Below, one piece after another: positions 20,181-30,965 of a stretch of DNA of 64,000 bases. The notes under the pieces are model-generated. The model worked only from the letters and a program-made list of their open reading frames with translations, made no database searches and was not told the DNA's origin. Position numbers and translations under genes: made by a program. Each line of letters opens with the position of its first letter. Position 1 is the stretch's first letter. Source of the stretch: Acinetobacter sp. S54 (lineage in GTDB: Bacteria; Pseudomonadota; Gammaproteobacteria; Pseudomonadales; Moraxellaceae); contig NZ_JACVUI010000013.1 of NCBI RefSeq assembly GCF_016624945.1, positions 16,540 through 80,539 of the forward strand, written 5' to 3'.

Positions 20181-21749
20181 ATGCAGGCGCAAACTTCTAC
20201 GCCACTCGCCTATACGATTTACCGTTTAGGTTTGTGGTATACCCTCTATCGCCTGCTTATTGTCACAGGTTTAATTATTATTTCTCAGCTCATTTCTGAG
20301 CAACTCAATAACGACTATAATCAACCCGTTTTATATTTTTATACGCTGATTGGATACTGTGTTATTAATCTAATCCAGTTTTTGATCTTTAAGTTTTATC
20401 CGCAATACATCAATCGACAGTTGGTTGTATTATTTGTCGTTGATGTAATTGCTCTGGGGTTATTGACTTTTTCTTTGGGTGCACCAAATTTAAACATCAG
20501 TTTACTCTACGTGATCACTGTCTTTTCTGCTACGATTTTACTGCCACGTAAAGCATCTTTAGTCATCACGTTATTTGCAGTCATTTCTCTTATTTACCAA
20601 CAATTTTTTTCAAGCTTTTTTGACTACAATAATTTAAATACGATTGGTAATAGCGCCTTATTGGCCTTTATATTCTTTGTGATTTATGGCATCGGACAAA
20701 TTGCCGTACAACACTTCAAAATTCTGGAAAATATCAGCTTTCGTCAATCACAGGCACTTTATCAACTTCAAAATATTAATCGTTATATTTTGGAGCAAAT
20801 TGATGATGGCTATCTGGTAGTGGATGAAAATTACCATGTGGTTCTGAGTAATCCAGCCGCCTGCACTTTGCTGGGGATTCCTCCATTATTTGCCTATGAA
20901 CACCTTCCTTTGGCAAAAGCTCAGCCTGATCTATTTGAGTTATTACGCTTTGCCCCATTAGATGACGGCGAGCAATTTATTTTTGAGTCCCAACTTTCTA
21001 CTTACAATGTACATATCAAAGTGCAACGTTTAATCGTTCCGCAACAAGCGTTGATTCTATTAAGGTTACAAGACGTTCAAGAGCTTAACCAACAAGTACA
21101 ACAACTCAAGCTTGCAGCTTTAGGTCAACTTTCTGCCAGTATCGCACATGAAATTCGTAACCCATTGGCAGCGATAGTACAAGCGAATGAATTATATATA
21201 GGCAGCGAATCTGAACAGCAACATTTGCTGCAAAAAATGATCAATAAACAATCTCAGCGGATTAATGACATTATTGAAGATACTTTGCGTACGGCGCGCA
21301 ATGACACTACACATCCACTACTAATCGAACTAGATAGTTTCTTACATCATTTGATGACTGAGGATTTGTCAGATGTTCAGCATCAAATCCAGTTAGACCT
21401 AGTTGAGAATATTGCAATTCTGTTTGACCCTAAACAATTAACTCAAGTTTTAATCAATCTAATTCGCAATGCGCTGCGTCACAATGACCCGTCTGTAAAT
21501 CATATTATTTTGTCGGTTAAATTAATGCGCCCATTTGTGTTTATTGATGTGATTGATTTCGGTAATGGCGTTGAAAAACGTGATATATCGCAACTATTTA
21601 AACCATTTTTTAGTACCGAAATCAAAGGAACTGGTTTAGGATTATATTTGTCCCATAGCCTGTGTGAAGCGAATCATGCCAAGCTCAGTTATGTGGAACA
21701 AGAAAAAGGGGCATGCTTTAGAATTCAATGCTCAACAAAAGATAAATAA
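20181..21749 (+). CDS. pilS: sensor histidine kinase PilS
   Basis: Sensor of the type IV pilus two-component system. About six hydrophobic helices occupy residues 10-180, then a PAS-like domain (~200-300), the phospho-acceptor HEIRNPLAAI (~330), N-box NLIRNALRH, and G-box GTGLGLYLSH. Length 522 is near PilS of Pseudomonas. The following gene encodes the matching sigma-54 activator, which supports PilS rather than an NtrB-like kinase. It is preceded by gacA. Confidence 0.88.
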   Translation: MQAQTSTPLAYTIYRLGLWYTLYRLLIVTGLIIISQLISEQLNNDYNQPVLYFYTLIGYCVINLIQFLIFKFYPQYINRQLVVLFVVDVIALGLLTFSLGAPNLNISLLYVITVFSATILLPRKASLVITLFAVISLIYQQFFSSFFDYNNLNTIGNSALLAFIFFVIYGIGQIAVQHFKILENISFRQSQALYQLQNINRYILEQIDDGYLVVDENYHVVLSNPAACTLLGIPPLFAYEHLPLAKAQPDLFELLRFAPLDDGEQFIFESQLSTYNVHIKVQRLIVPQQALILLRLQDVQELNQQVQQLKLAALGQLSASIAHEIRNPLAAIVQANELYIGSESEQQHLLQKMINKQSQRINDIIEDTLRTARNDTTHPLLIELDSFLHHLMTEDLSDVQHQIQLDLVENIAILFDPKQLTQVLINLIRNALRHNDPSVNHIILSVKLMRPFVFIDVIDFGNGVEKRDISQLFKPFFSTEIKGTGLGLYLSHSLCEANHAKLSYVEQEKGACFRIQCSTKDK

Positions 21750-21768
21750 TATTGGGTTTCATGGGGTT

Positions 21769-23199
21769 ATGGTGAATAAACAACCGCTAGTTTTACTGGT
21801 TGATGATGAAGAAGATCTCTGTGCACTAATGCAAATGACGCTAGCACGTATGGGGATTGCAACGCATTGCGCCTATCGGATTGCACAGGCCAAAGAACTA
21901 CTGCAAAACAACAGTTATGATGCCTGTTTGACGGATTTAAATTTACCTGACGGTAATGGGCTTGATTTGGTTGATTATGTAACAAAGCAGTTCAGTCATT
22001 TGCCTATCGCAGTGTTAACCGCGTATGGCAATATGGATATTGCGATTACTGCACTTAAGGCGGGTGCTTTTGATTTTGTCAGCAAACCTGTCAATCAGAT
22101 TCATTTAGAACAATTACTACAAAAGGCATTTAATCAACCTCACAGACAAGCAATCAATGATGAAGACAGTCTCGAAAACAAACTGTTAATTGGGCGTTCC
22201 GCACCTATTCAGCACTTACGTACTACGTTGAAAAAAATTGCTCGCTCGCAAGCGCCTGTTTTTGTGACGGGAGAATCTGGCACAGGCAAAGAAGTCGTAG
22301 CCAATCTAGTACATCGTTTAAGTAACCGTAGTGAAGGTCCTTTTATTGCCATTAACTGTGGTGCAATTCCCAGTGAACTACTGGAAAGTGAGTTATTTGG
22401 TCATAAAAAGGGAAGTTTTAGCGGCGCAAGCCAAGACAAACAGGGTCTGATTTTATCGGCACATGGTGGTAGCTTATTTCTGGATGAAATTGCTGAATTA
22501 CCGTTAAATATGCAGGTCAAACTGTTACGTGCTGTACAAGAAAAAAAGGTTCGTCCAATAGGGTCTGAACATGAAATTGATGTCGATTTCCGCGTGATTA
22601 GTGCCAGCCATCAGGATCTGGATGCTTTAGTACAACAAGGTAAATTCCGTCAGGATTTATTTTTCCGTATTCATGTCATGGATCTTGAATTACCCCCCCT
22701 GCGTGAGCGTGGGCAGGATATTTTATTACTGGCCAATCACTTCATTCAAAAAGTCTGTTCAGAATGGGCCATTCCTGTCAAAATTCTGTCTGAACGTGCT
22801 CAGGCATTTTTATTAGAGCAATACTTTCCAGGAAATGTTCGTGAATTACGCAATATGATGGAACGTGCGATTACTTTGAGTGACGATCAGAGTATTGATT
22901 TACCACATTTACAAACTGCGCCTTTTCGTTATGCTCAAGTGACCTCTCCCTCAAATAGCAATTCCAACTATCTCTCAAGTAATGACGCCCCCAACCCAAT
23001 ACCGACTAGCTTATCAGTCAATAAGTTGCCACATGAAGGCCTTGAACAATACTTGGAAAAAATTGAGAAGGAAATTTTATTAAATGCGCTGAATCTAACG
23101 CATTGGAATCGCACTTTGGCAGCTAAAAAATTGGGGATGACTTTCCGATCTTTGCGTTATCGCCTGAAAAAATTTGGGCTTGATACAGAGGAAATTTAA
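21769..23199 (+). CDS. pilR: sigma-54 response regulator PilR
   Basis: An NtrC-type activator that drives pilA transcription by sigma-54 polymerase. Receiver (residues ~8-120; Asp in CLTDLNLPDGNG), AAA+ domain with Walker A GESGTGKE, Walker B LFLDEI, and C-terminal Fis-type HTH (NRTLAAKKLGMTFRSLRYRL). The sigma-54 contact loop, normally GAFTGA, reads GSFSGA here. The internal start 21769 is chosen because GGGG precedes it and it gives 476 residues; the longer frame overlaps pilS by 86 bases. The gap to pilS is 19 bases. Confidence 0.9.
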   Translation: MVNKQPLVLLVDDEEDLCALMQMTLARMGIATHCAYRIAQAKELLQNNSYDACLTDLNLPDGNGLDLVDYVTKQFSHLPIAVLTAYGNMDIAITALKAGAFDFVSKPVNQIHLEQLLQKAFNQPHRQAINDEDSLENKLLIGRSAPIQHLRTTLKKIARSQAPVFVTGESGTGKEVVANLVHRLSNRSEGPFIAINCGAIPSELLESELFGHKKGSFSGASQDKQGLILSAHGGSLFLDEIAELPLNMQVKLLRAVQEKKVRPIGSEHEIDVDFRVISASHQDLDALVQQGKFRQDLFFRIHVMDLELPPLRERGQDILLLANHFIQKVCSEWAIPVKILSERAQAFLLEQYFPGNVRELRNMMERAITLSDDQSIDLPHLQTAPFRYAQVTSPSNSNSNYLSSNDAPNPIPTSLSVNKLPHEGLEQYLEKIEKEILLNALNLTHWNRTLAAKKLGMTFRSLRYRLKKFGLDTEEI

Positions 23200-23210
23200 A
23201 TAGCAGAAAA

Positions 23211-23237
23211 GCTACTGATTATTTTTGCTTCAGTAGC
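23211..23237. other. hairpin at the convergent pilR/ctpA ends
   Basis: GCTACTGA (23211-23218) and TCAGTAGC (23230-23237) form an 8-bp stem with an 11-base T-rich loop that contains the ctpA stop codon. It is the only candidate terminator between the two convergent genes and lacks a normal T-tail. Confidence 0.35.
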
Positions 23238-24397
23238 AAGTCGGCTACATTATCCAGATAGGTTTCATCACGCATTTCATTGGGTAAAGGATACACCAGA
23301 TCAGGTTGTATACCTTTACCTTCAATCATGGAACCATTCGGAGTGTAATAATGTGATACCGTCATTTGTAAAGCTGCGCCATCGGGCAATGGAAATAACT
23401 TTTGTACCACGCCTTTACCATAACTTTTTTCACCCACCACCCATGCACGTTTATGTTCTTTCATGGCAGCTGTAAAAACTTCGGCAGCAGAAGCAGAACG
23501 GTGATTAATCAGAATGCCTAATTTTACTTTCTGAAATTCACTGCTAGGTAACGCTTGAAATTGTTGATTTCCTTCCGAACGGCTTTTGGTTGAAACAATA
23601 ACACCTTGATTGAGAAATAAATCGGCTGTTTCTACTGCCGCAGAAAGTAGCCCACCTGGGTTATTACGTAAATCAATCAATACCGCTTTTAGTTTGGATA
23701 CATCATATTCTTCCAGAAATCGCTTAATTTCATTTGCGGTATCTTGCTGAAAGACTTTAACTTTTAAAACTAAAACCTGATTATGTAGCAATATCGGCTG
23801 GATATCAGCTTCCATTTTTTTATTACGCACCAATGTCTGAGGCGTATTCATCAACGATGTTTGGATTTGTACGGTGGAACCGATCGTCCCATATAAAAGT
23901 GCATGTACTTGTTCATGACTCAGATTTTGGATACTTTGATCATCAATTTTGACCACGCTCTGACCGCTTCTTAACCCTAGCTTATAAGAATCCGAACCCT
24001 CTTTTAAGTCCCGAATTTGCCATTGTTTAGTATGCGGTTCAAACACTAGTACAAAATCAACTGATGCCAGATCGCCTTCAGTATATTGAACCAGTTGCTT
24101 ATAGTCTTCAGGAGATAAATATCTTGAATAGCGGTCTAATCCACCCACAAGCCCTTTAATGGCTTGTTGAAATAACGCATCATCAGGTTTGACATCGACA
24201 TAATTATCTTTGACGATGCCATAAATTTGAACAAATTGCTGAATGGAATCTACTGGAATTTCAACGTAATGCTGTTCAGTATCTTCATCAAAATCCAATC
24301 CACTTGCCGCCTCAATAGGTGCTGCAAATGTAGAAAAGCCACTGCAACACATTAAAATACCTGCAAAGATTGCACCCAATTTCATGTGTTGCGTCAT
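23219..24397 (-). CDS. ctpA: carboxy-terminal processing peptidase (S41)
   Basis: A periplasmic serine protease of the CtpA/Prc family that trims C-termini of envelope proteins and peptidoglycan hydrolases. Signal peptide at residues 1-25 (ending TFAA), a PDZ domain (~95-180), and the peptidase domain with the catalytic Ser in HRSASAAEVF and Lys in EKSYGKG. The 392-residue size fits CtpA rather than the larger Prc. The ATG is preceded by AAGGTG. It follows gpmI with a 19-base gap. Confidence 0.88.
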   Translation of the reverse strand: MTQHMKLGAIFAGILMCCSGFSTFAAPIEAASGLDFDEDTEQHYVEIPVDSIQQFVQIYGIVKDNYVDVKPDDALFQQAIKGLVGGLDRYSRYLSPEDYKQLVQYTEGDLASVDFVLVFEPHTKQWQIRDLKEGSDSYKLGLRSGQSVVKIDDQSIQNLSHEQVHALLYGTIGSTVQIQTSLMNTPQTLVRNKKMEADIQPILLHNQVLVLKVKVFQQDTANEIKRFLEEYDVSKLKAVLIDLRNNPGGLLSAAVETADLFLNQGVIVSTKSRSEGNQQFQALPSSEFQKVKLGILINHRSASAAEVFTAAMKEHKRAWVVGEKSYGKGVVQKLFPLPDGAALQMTVSHYYTPNGSMIEGKGIQPDLVYPLPNEMRDETYLDNVADLLLKQK

Positions 24398-24416
24398 TCA
24401 GTCACCTTTTATTATA

Positions 24417-25964
24417 TTAGTTTGTCAGGGTCAATAAATTGCGTCCCTGCATATCAGCAGGTACCGGAAGGTGCATCAGATGCAATAATGTTGGAGCAAC
24501 ATCTGCCAAAATACCACCTTCTGCGATAACTGCCTGAGTTGGTCCCACATAAATAAACGGAACCGCTTCAGTGGTATGCTGAGTATGAACCTGACCACTT
24601 TGATAATCTTGCATTTGCTCTACATTACCATGATCCGCAGTGATCAGCATATGGCCTTTGTTTGCCATGACTGCTTCATAGACACGGCCCAGACAGGTAT
24701 CCACGGCCTCCACCGCTTTTACTGCGGCATCAAACACACCCGTGTGTCCTACCATATCGCCGTTGGCATAATTTACGACCAATAGATCATATTCACCTGA
24801 ATTAATGGCGTTGACCAATTCATCTGTAACTTCATAAGCACTCATTTCGGGCTTTAAATCATATGTTGCGACATTTGGAGATGGGATGAGAATCCGTTTT
24901 TCACCTGGATATTCATCTTCGCGACCACCACTAAAGAAAAAAGTCACATGCGCATATTTTTCAGTTTCCGCGATACGCAATTGGGTTTTGCCTAAATCAG
25001 ACAGATACTCACCAATTGAGTTTTTCAATGCTTCTGGCATATATGCTACAGGCGCATCAATCGTCGCCTGATAACGAGTCAACATGACAAATTTAGATAA
25101 TGCAGGAACAACCTTACGCTCAAATCCTGTAAAATCTTTTTCAACGAAGGCACGGGTAATTTCGCGGGCCCGGTCAGCACGGAAATTCATAAAGACCACA
25201 CTATCGCCATCCTGAACTTTAGCCATCTCACCAATGCGCGTTGCTTTGACAAACTCGTCACTTTCACCCGCAGCATAAGCCTGTTCAAGACCTTCAACCG
25301 CACTATTGGCAACACGGATTGCCTCACCTTCAGTCAATAAACGATAAGCTTGTTCAACACGATCCCAACGATTGTCACGATCCATAGCAAAATAACGGCC
25401 AATTATCGTTGCAATACGACCTTGAGCTGGATACTTCACAAATACTTGATCAAGCTTCTCTAAAGAAGGTTGGGCGCTCTTCGGTGGCGTATCACGACCA
25501 TCTAAAAAAGCATGTAAATAAACTTTGGCCCCACGTTTCAGCGCGAGTTCGCACATCGCAATAATGTGATCTTGATGTGAATGTACGCCACCTTCGGACA
25601 ATAGACCCATAATATGAACAGCTCCGCCTGCGGCTTTGGCTGTTTCAACAGCATCGACTAACACTTCATGTTCAAAAAATGCGCCATCACGAATTTCTTT
25701 AGTAATTCGGGTAAAGTCTTGATATAGAACACGACCTGCACCCAAATTCATGTGTCCGACTTCTGAATTACCCATTTGACCGTCAGGCAAACCAACATCT
25801 TCGCCAGAACCAGAAATTAAACCATGCGGATGCTTTTGTTTCATCATGGTGAGATTAGGCGTTTTTGCTGCTAAGAAAGCATTATCTTCGACCGCTTCAC
25901 GATGACCCACACCATCCATAATCACAAGAACGTGAGGGATTTTGCCAGCAGTTGCATCCGTCAT
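24417..25964 (-). CDS. gpmI: 2,3-bisphosphoglycerate-independent phosphoglycerate mutase
   Basis: Interconverts 3- and 2-phosphoglycerate in glycolysis and gluconeogenesis using two Mn ions. Phosphotransfer Ser lies in [14 protein letters not shown]; metal ligands are in [24 protein letters not shown] and TADHGN. The usual DGWG after the N-terminal strand reads DGVG here. The start 25964, with AAGAG upstream, gives 515 residues, the family length; the longer frame adds 12 basic residues without support. Confidence 0.95.
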   Translation of the reverse strand: MTDATAGKIPHVLVIMDGVGHREAVEDNAFLAAKTPNLTMMKQKHPHGLISGSGEDVGLPDGQMGNSEVGHMNLGAGRVLYQDFTRITKEIRDGAFFEHEVLVDAVETAKAAGGAVHIMGLLSEGGVHSHQDHIIAMCELALKRGAKVYLHAFLDGRDTPPKSAQPSLEKLDQVFVKYPAQGRIATIIGRYFAMDRDNRWDRVEQAYRLLTEGEAIRVANSAVEGLEQAYAAGESDEFVKATRIGEMAKVQDGDSVVFMNFRADRAREITRAFVEKDFTGFERKVVPALSKFVMLTRYQATIDAPVAYMPEALKNSIGEYLSDLGKTQLRIAETEKYAHVTFFFSGGREDEYPGEKRILIPSPNVATYDLKPEMSAYEVTDELVNAINSGEYDLLVVNYANGDMVGHTGVFDAAVKAVEAVDTCLGRVYEAVMANKGHMLITADHGNVEQMQDYQSGQVHTQHTTEAVPFIYVGPTQAVIAEGGILADVAPTLLHLMHLPVPADMQGRNLLTLTN

Positions 25965-26095
25965 GATTGATACTCTTTTTTGTCTACAATTTCGTCGCAC
26001 TATCTTACCGAATTTTAGTCCAAGACTCTACGCACAGATGATAACTTTACTCATTTGGCATGATTCATTTAAACGATTCGGCTTGCATTTAAACA

Positions 26096-27166
26096 TTAAC
26101 GTGCCCGATATAATAAATAACTGCCTGCTCCAAACATTAGTAAGATTGGAATAAAAATAAACCATGCAGGAGAGGGCGAATATACCAAACTGGCATAGCC
26201 TAAAAAGTCCTGTAAATAGAAAATACTGAGGCCAACAAACAATGCAATCACCAAACGGAAACCCATCGATTGCTGACGTAGTGGGCCAAAAATAAAGGAA
26301 CAGGCGATTAACGTCAGAGCAATAAGTGAAAATGGTGAGCCCACTTTTTTCCAAAATGCTAACTGATAAGTTTTAGGTATCTGACTATATTCGCGCATAT
26401 AGCGCATAAAGCCGACTAACTCACTAGGTGCCAACTCTTCTGGGTCTAACGTGACCATATGTACAAATTTGGGCTGTAATGCTAAAGATAAATCTTTAGT
26501 GGCAATATTTTGAAAGCTTGCATCACCATTTTGTAAAATATTCAGTTGCTGATTATTTTTTAAAATCCATTCACCATCTTGAATAAACTGACCCGTTTGC
26601 GCTTTCACTACAGAATTTAGGCGATAATCCTGATCAAATGCAGCGACCTGAATACCATTTAGATTTCCTTTAGAGTTGGCATAATCGATATAGTAAAAAT
26701 TATTACCTTCTTTGGTCCAATAACCGCGCACCTCACCCAAAGCTGCAACAGTATTTTGATTTTTGACACCCTTTGCTTGCTCTGAAGTTAATGGAATCAC
26801 CCATTCACTAATACAAAAAGACAAAATTACCAGTAAAAAAGCAGGTCGCATCACCCAGCCAACGATTCGCCACAGGCTTACACCTGAACCACGCATAACG
26901 ATCAATTCACTGTTGGATGCCATTGAACCCAAACCTAATACAGCCCCAATTAAAGCAGCGATAGGAATCAGCTTGATCATATTATGCGGCGAATCCCACA
27001 TTACATATTTAAAAGCATCCCACGCGCCATAACCCGCTTTAAGTGAACCCAATTCACCCACGTAGGAAAATAAAACAAACAAGAACACCAATACCAACAG
27101 AGTTCCCAACATCATTAATGTAGTGGTTTTGGTCACATATCTGGCTAATATCTTTTGGGATAACAT
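26096..27166 (-). CDS. lptG: LPS export ABC transporter permease LptG
   Basis: One of two inner-membrane permeases of LptB2FG, which extracts lipopolysaccharide or lipooligosaccharide and pushes it onto the Lpt bridge. Six hydrophobic helices, three at each end, flank a periplasmic beta-jellyroll (~130-260). N-terminal RYVTKTTTLMMLGTLLVLV and the WKKVGSPFSLIALTLIACSF segment are typical. The ATG shares one base with the lptF stop (TAATG). Confidence 0.9.
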   Translation of the reverse strand: MLSQKILARYVTKTTTLMMLGTLLVLVFLFVLFSYVGELGSLKAGYGAWDAFKYVMWDSPHNMIKLIPIAALIGAVLGLGSMASNSELIVMRGSGVSLWRIVGWVMRPAFLLVILSFCISEWVIPLTSEQAKGVKNQNTVAALGEVRGYWTKEGNNFYYIDYANSKGNLNGIQVAAFDQDYRLNSVVKAQTGQFIQDGEWILKNNQQLNILQNGDASFQNIATKDLSLALQPKFVHMVTLDPEELAPSELVGFMRYMREYSQIPKTYQLAFWKKVGSPFSLIALTLIACSFIFGPLRQQSMGFRLVIALFVGLSIFYLQDFLGYASLVYSPSPAWFIFIPILLMFGAGSYLLYRAR

Positions 27167-28269
27167 TATGATGATCTCACTTGTTTGATCTTATGCTTGA
27201 TCTTCGGTGCAAGATTTTGCTTTCTTGAGAACAGCATTGCTGCCACAAAATAAGTCACTAAAATGGCAGGATAAACCCAGATACCAAATTCACCACGACT
27301 AATACGGGTTTGAGCTGCAATTAATAATACAATCATGCTGGCAAAAATCATTAATGCAGGGAAAAGCTTGAGATAACGTCCTTGACGTGGCGTGACTTCA
27401 GATAATGCTACAGCAAGCGCCAATGCTACAAACATCGAGAATGGAGCAAAAATTCTCCACCCTAACTGACTAGCAATGACTGGATCGTTACGATTTTCCC
27501 AAAGTTTTGACATTTGTAAGGCAGAAACATCATTGGAATCGTAAGTGGCTTCTTTATTATTTTCGATACGAAAGCGCCAAGTCTGAAACTCCGCCTGTAC
27601 ATATTTGGCTGTTCCCGGATAAATTTCATAACGGCGACCCTGAGTCAGGTCGACTACGCTAGCAGTTTCATCTGCCATTTCCACACGAGTGGCTTCTTTA
27701 GCCACCACCAATTGGTCAGGCTTTCCTTCTTTTTCTGCTTTGATATAAACAAAAATATCTTTGAGATTTTTACGATCTTCGGACAATGAACCCGCGTAAA
27801 TTGTATAAGGCCCCGAAGAGATAAATTCTTTCGGACGGACTAAATCGAACCCTGTACGTAAGGCTTGTGTAGATGATAATTCATTAAACTGGCGTAATCC
27901 CCAAGGTGAGACCCAAACCATCAAGAGCATTTCAACGATCACAAAGACCAATGTCATCGGCAACATTAAGCGCGCAAGTTTATGTTTACTCACGCCACTG
28001 CTGTTGAGTACCGCCATTTCATGTTCGACGTACAAACGACCAAATACCAGCATCAAACCTATAAAAAAACTGAGGGGTAATAACAAGATCAGAAATTCAG
28101 GTAACCGATAACCAATAATGCTAAATAGAACGCTGACATCCAGTCGCCCTTGTGCAGCGACTCCAAAGTATTTGATTAGTCTTGCACCTAGTACAATCAG
28201 CGTCAAAATACTGACCACCACCAGACTAGTTGACACGACTTGCTTGACGAGATAACGCCGAATAATCAA
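27166..28269 (-). CDS. lptF: LPS export ABC transporter permease LptF
   Basis: Partner permease of LptG. The same six-helix plus jellyroll layout is visible, beginning IIRRYLVKQVVSTSLVVV. The start is set at TTG 28269: GGAAG lies eight bases upstream and the 367-residue product equals the E. coli LptF length. The frame stays open to 28383 (another TTG), but those 38 residues have no counterpart and would use up the divergent promoter region with pepA. Confidence 0.88.
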   Translation of the reverse strand: MIIRRYLVKQVVSTSLVVVSILTLIVLGARLIKYFGVAAQGRLDVSVLFSIIGYRLPEFLILLLPLSFFIGLMLVFGRLYVEHEMAVLNSSGVSKHKLARLMLPMTLVFVIVEMLLMVWVSPWGLRQFNELSSTQALRTGFDLVRPKEFISSGPYTIYAGSLSEDRKNLKDIFVYIKAEKEGKPDQLVVAKEATRVEMADETASVVDLTQGRRYEIYPGTAKYVQAEFQTWRFRIENNKEATYDSNDVSALQMSKLWENRNDPVIASQLGWRIFAPFSMFVALALAVALSEVTPRQGRYLKLFPALMIFASMIVLLIAAQTRISRGEFGIWVYPAILVTYFVAAMLFSRKQNLAPKIKHKIKQVRSS

Positions 28270-28428
28270 AGTAAATTCTTCCAAAATGGGCAAACGGAAT
28301 ATGTCATAGTTTACCCGAATGTTAAAAATATAAAACCTATCATGCGCTTGCCAATTGAAACTGGTGTCAGGAAAGTGTTTCAATGGTAGATATCAATGAA
28401 CATATTTAAATAGGCATCCAGACCGCAT

Positions 28429-29877
28429 ATGAAATATACGATTAATTCCTCATTGCCACAAAATACCGCTTCTGAATCTTTGGTGATTTTGATCGATAAC
28501 ACCAACATTCAAAATGTTGAAAAAACATATCAAATCAATGAATTAGAAAAATTATTTGAGCAAACGCATTACAAAGCCAACTTCAATGAAAGCTTGCCTC
28601 TTATCGGAAAATTAGCCGCAAATCCTAATACCACTCTTTTTGGTTTGGGCAATGCGAATGAGCTTAAAACAGCAAAAATAGCAAAACTGGCTCAAGGCAT
28701 CATTAAAGCTGCACAAACCAAATTCAAACAAATTCATATCGATATTTCAGCTCTCCCAGTAGAGTTGCACTATATTTTTGCATTGAGCCTGTCACAAGCT
28801 ACTTATGGTTTTGATGAATTTAAATCGAAAAAGAATGAATTTATCCTTGAAACTGTCAACTTGATCAGTACACAGAGCAGCTTAGATACTCAACAATTAC
28901 AATTGATTGAAGCATTACAATCTGGCCAAGCACTGGCTCGTGATCTAGGAAATCGTCCAGGAAATATTTGTTTTCCAGAATATCTGGCAGATCAAGCCAA
29001 GGCTCTTGCTCACGAATTTCCAGATTTGCTCAAAGTCACCGTATTAGATGAACAGCAAATGGCGGATTTGGGCATGAATGCTTTTCTCGCTGTGAGCAAA
29101 GGTTCTGCACGCCCAGGACGTATGATCACACTGGAATATAATGCCAAACTAGATCAAGCACCTGTTGTTTTGGTTGGTAAAGGGGTGACATTTGATACGG
29201 GTGGGATTTCGATCAAACCTGCACAAACGATGGATGAAATGAAGTTTGATATGTGTGGGGCTGCTTCAGTTTTAGGTACAATTCGCACGTTGTGCGAGGC
29301 GCGTTTACCTATTCATGTGGTCGGTGCGATTGCTGCTGCAGAAAATATGCCATCTGCTCAAGCCACCCGTCCAGGCGACATTGTCACCACTATGAGCGGT
29401 CAAACTGTAGAAATCCTAAATACCGATGCAGAAGGTCGTTTGGTACTATGTGATACGCTCACTTATATTCAGCGTTTCAACCCTGAACTGGTCATTGATA
29501 TTGCAACCTTAACAGGTGCGTGTGTGGTCGCTTTGGGCAAAGTCTTAAGTGGTTTATTTTCACCAGATGATGAACTCGCCAATGAGTTATTGCAGGCAGG
29601 CGAACAGTCCTTTGACCGAGTGTGGCGTATGCCTGTGAGTGACGATTATCAGGAATTACTTGATTCGCCATTTGCCGATATCGCTAATATTGGCGGACCT
29701 TATGGCGGGGCAATTACTGCAGCCTGCTTCCTGCAACGCTTTACTCGCGACTATCGTTGGGCCCATTTGGACGTCGCTGGAACTGCTTGGTTATCTGGAC
29801 CAAACAAAGGTTCAACAGGACGCCCTGTACCACTTTTAGTACAGTTCCTAGCAAATCGCGTTAAAGCGCATGGCTAA
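28429..29877 (+). CDS. pepA: leucyl aminopeptidase PepA
   Basis: A cytosolic di-zinc M17 aminopeptidase that removes N-terminal residues; in E. coli it also binds DNA at cer-type sites with XerCD. The M17 signature NTDAEGRL (residues ~329-336), [15 protein letters not shown] and DMCGAA metal ligands are all present. The 482 residues match the family. It overlaps holC by eight bases, the same order as in E. coli, but valS does not follow. Confidence 0.95.
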   Translation: MKYTINSSLPQNTASESLVILIDNTNIQNVEKTYQINELEKLFEQTHYKANFNESLPLIGKLAANPNTTLFGLGNANELKTAKIAKLAQGIIKAAQTKFKQIHIDISALPVELHYIFALSLSQATYGFDEFKSKKNEFILETVNLISTQSSLDTQQLQLIEALQSGQALARDLGNRPGNICFPEYLADQAKALAHEFPDLLKVTVLDEQQMADLGMNAFLAVSKGSARPGRMITLEYNAKLDQAPVVLVGKGVTFDTGGISIKPAQTMDEMKFDMCGAASVLGTIRTLCEARLPIHVVGAIAAAENMPSAQATRPGDIVTTMSGQTVEILNTDAEGRLVLCDTLTYIQRFNPELVIDIATLTGACVVALGKVLSGLFSPDDELANELLQAGEQSFDRVWRMPVSDDYQELLDSPFADIANIGGPYGGAITAACFLQRFTRDYRWAHLDVAGTAWLSGPNKGSTGRPVPLLVQFLANRVKAHG

Positions 29878-30277
29878 TATTAGTTTTTATTTATTTGAAA
29901 CTAGTCAAGAACGGCAAGTCGAAAGTGCTTGCCGTTTATGTCGTAAATTGTTGAGAAAACACAGTAAAATCTGGTGGTGTTGTGTTGATCAGCAATTACA
30001 GCGTGAGCTCGATGATGCGCTCTGGTCCTTTGATCCACATAGTTTTATCGCTCATGGTATAGATCAAATCCATGCGCCAGTATGTATCTCTGCTCAATTA
30101 CCTGAACAATCAGACTGGTTTGTGTTTAATTTTAACAATCAGGCACTTGAACAAATTGGCCAGTTTAGTCACATTATTGAGATCATTGAAAATAATGAAG
30201 CTGCAAAGCAACTGGGTCGAGAAAAATTTAGATTTTATCGTCGTTTAGGAATCGAACCCCGTACTTTTAAACTGTAA
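29870..30277 (+). CDS. holC: DNA polymerase III chi subunit
   Basis: Chi links the clamp loader to SSB during replication. The 135-residue protein shows the family N-terminus ([12 protein letters not shown]), the central [29 protein letters not shown], and [18 protein letters not shown]. Its ATG lies inside the last codons of pepA, so the two are translationally coupled. The C-terminus is Arg-rich ([15 protein letters not shown]). Confidence 0.9.
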   Translation: MANISFYLFETSQERQVESACRLCRKLLRKHSKIWWCCVDQQLQRELDDALWSFDPHSFIAHGIDQIHAPVCISAQLPEQSDWFVFNFNNQALEQIGQFSHIIEIIENNEAAKQLGREKFRFYRRLGIEPRTFKL

Positions 30278-30306
30278 AAGTCCATTAAAATGTAAGGAGA
30301 TGGCGA

Positions 30307-30918
30307 GTGGCACTCAATGTCGGTCAAGATTTTAAAAAACGCTGGTTAAATGCACCAGAAATGGTTCGTCAAACCTATCAGGATGATCTTGCCCGAATTT
30401 GTGATTTATTACAGCCACAAACTACGATTGAAACATGGGCAATACAGAATCAGAAAGCTCAAGAAGCTTCTTTTGATAAAATCAAACAAGCGTATGCTGA
30501 TCTAAAGGCAGAACTGATTGAACGAGCACGTATTCGTAGACAGCAAGCCCTAGAACAGTCTTTAGCACAAAAACGCGAACAGCAAGCCCAATATGCCGCC
30601 TCATTGCAAGCCGATGAAATACATCAGTTTCAGCAACAAACACATGAACTGATAGCTCTACGCAGCTCGATTCAGGAAGAAATTGAAAGCCATACGGCCC
30701 GTTACCATCAAAATCCGGATCATGTGGCAATTGATTATTCACATGCCCGTCATCAAATGTCAGATGACCAGATTCAATCTGAACTGGAAAGTCTACGCTT
30801 ACGCCTGGAACTAGAGGCAGATAGCTTGATTGAGCAAGCAGTAACAGTATTTAGAGCCAAACTATATACCGCTGCCCAAGAGGAAATCGAATATATTCTA
30901 AAAAGCTCAGATCTTTAG
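30307..30918 (+). CDS. unrecognised coiled-coil protein downstream of holC
   Basis: A 203-residue, soluble, Gln/Glu/Ala-rich protein with no signal peptide or membrane helix. Residues ~50-125 look like a long coiled coil (repeated KREQQAQ-type heptads) and the C-terminal third is also helical. I do not recognise the family. GTG 30307 is a sound start: AAGGAG lies about seven bases upstream. It is 29 bases after holC and probably co-transcribed with pepA-holC. Codon use looks like that of the neighbours, so it is a native gene rather than a recent import. Confidence 0.75.
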   Translation: MALNVGQDFKKRWLNAPEMVRQTYQDDLARICDLLQPQTTIETWAIQNQKAQEASFDKIKQAYADLKAELIERARIRRQQALEQSLAQKREQQAQYAASLQADEIHQFQQQTHELIALRSSIQEEIESHTARYHQNPDHVAIDYSHARHQMSDDQIQSELESLRLRLELEADSLIEQAVTVFRAKLYTAAQEEIEYILKSSDL

Positions 30919-30965
30919 AATCTATATTTTATTCAACTCTTTATTTTTTCCAGAGTGTCATGAAA

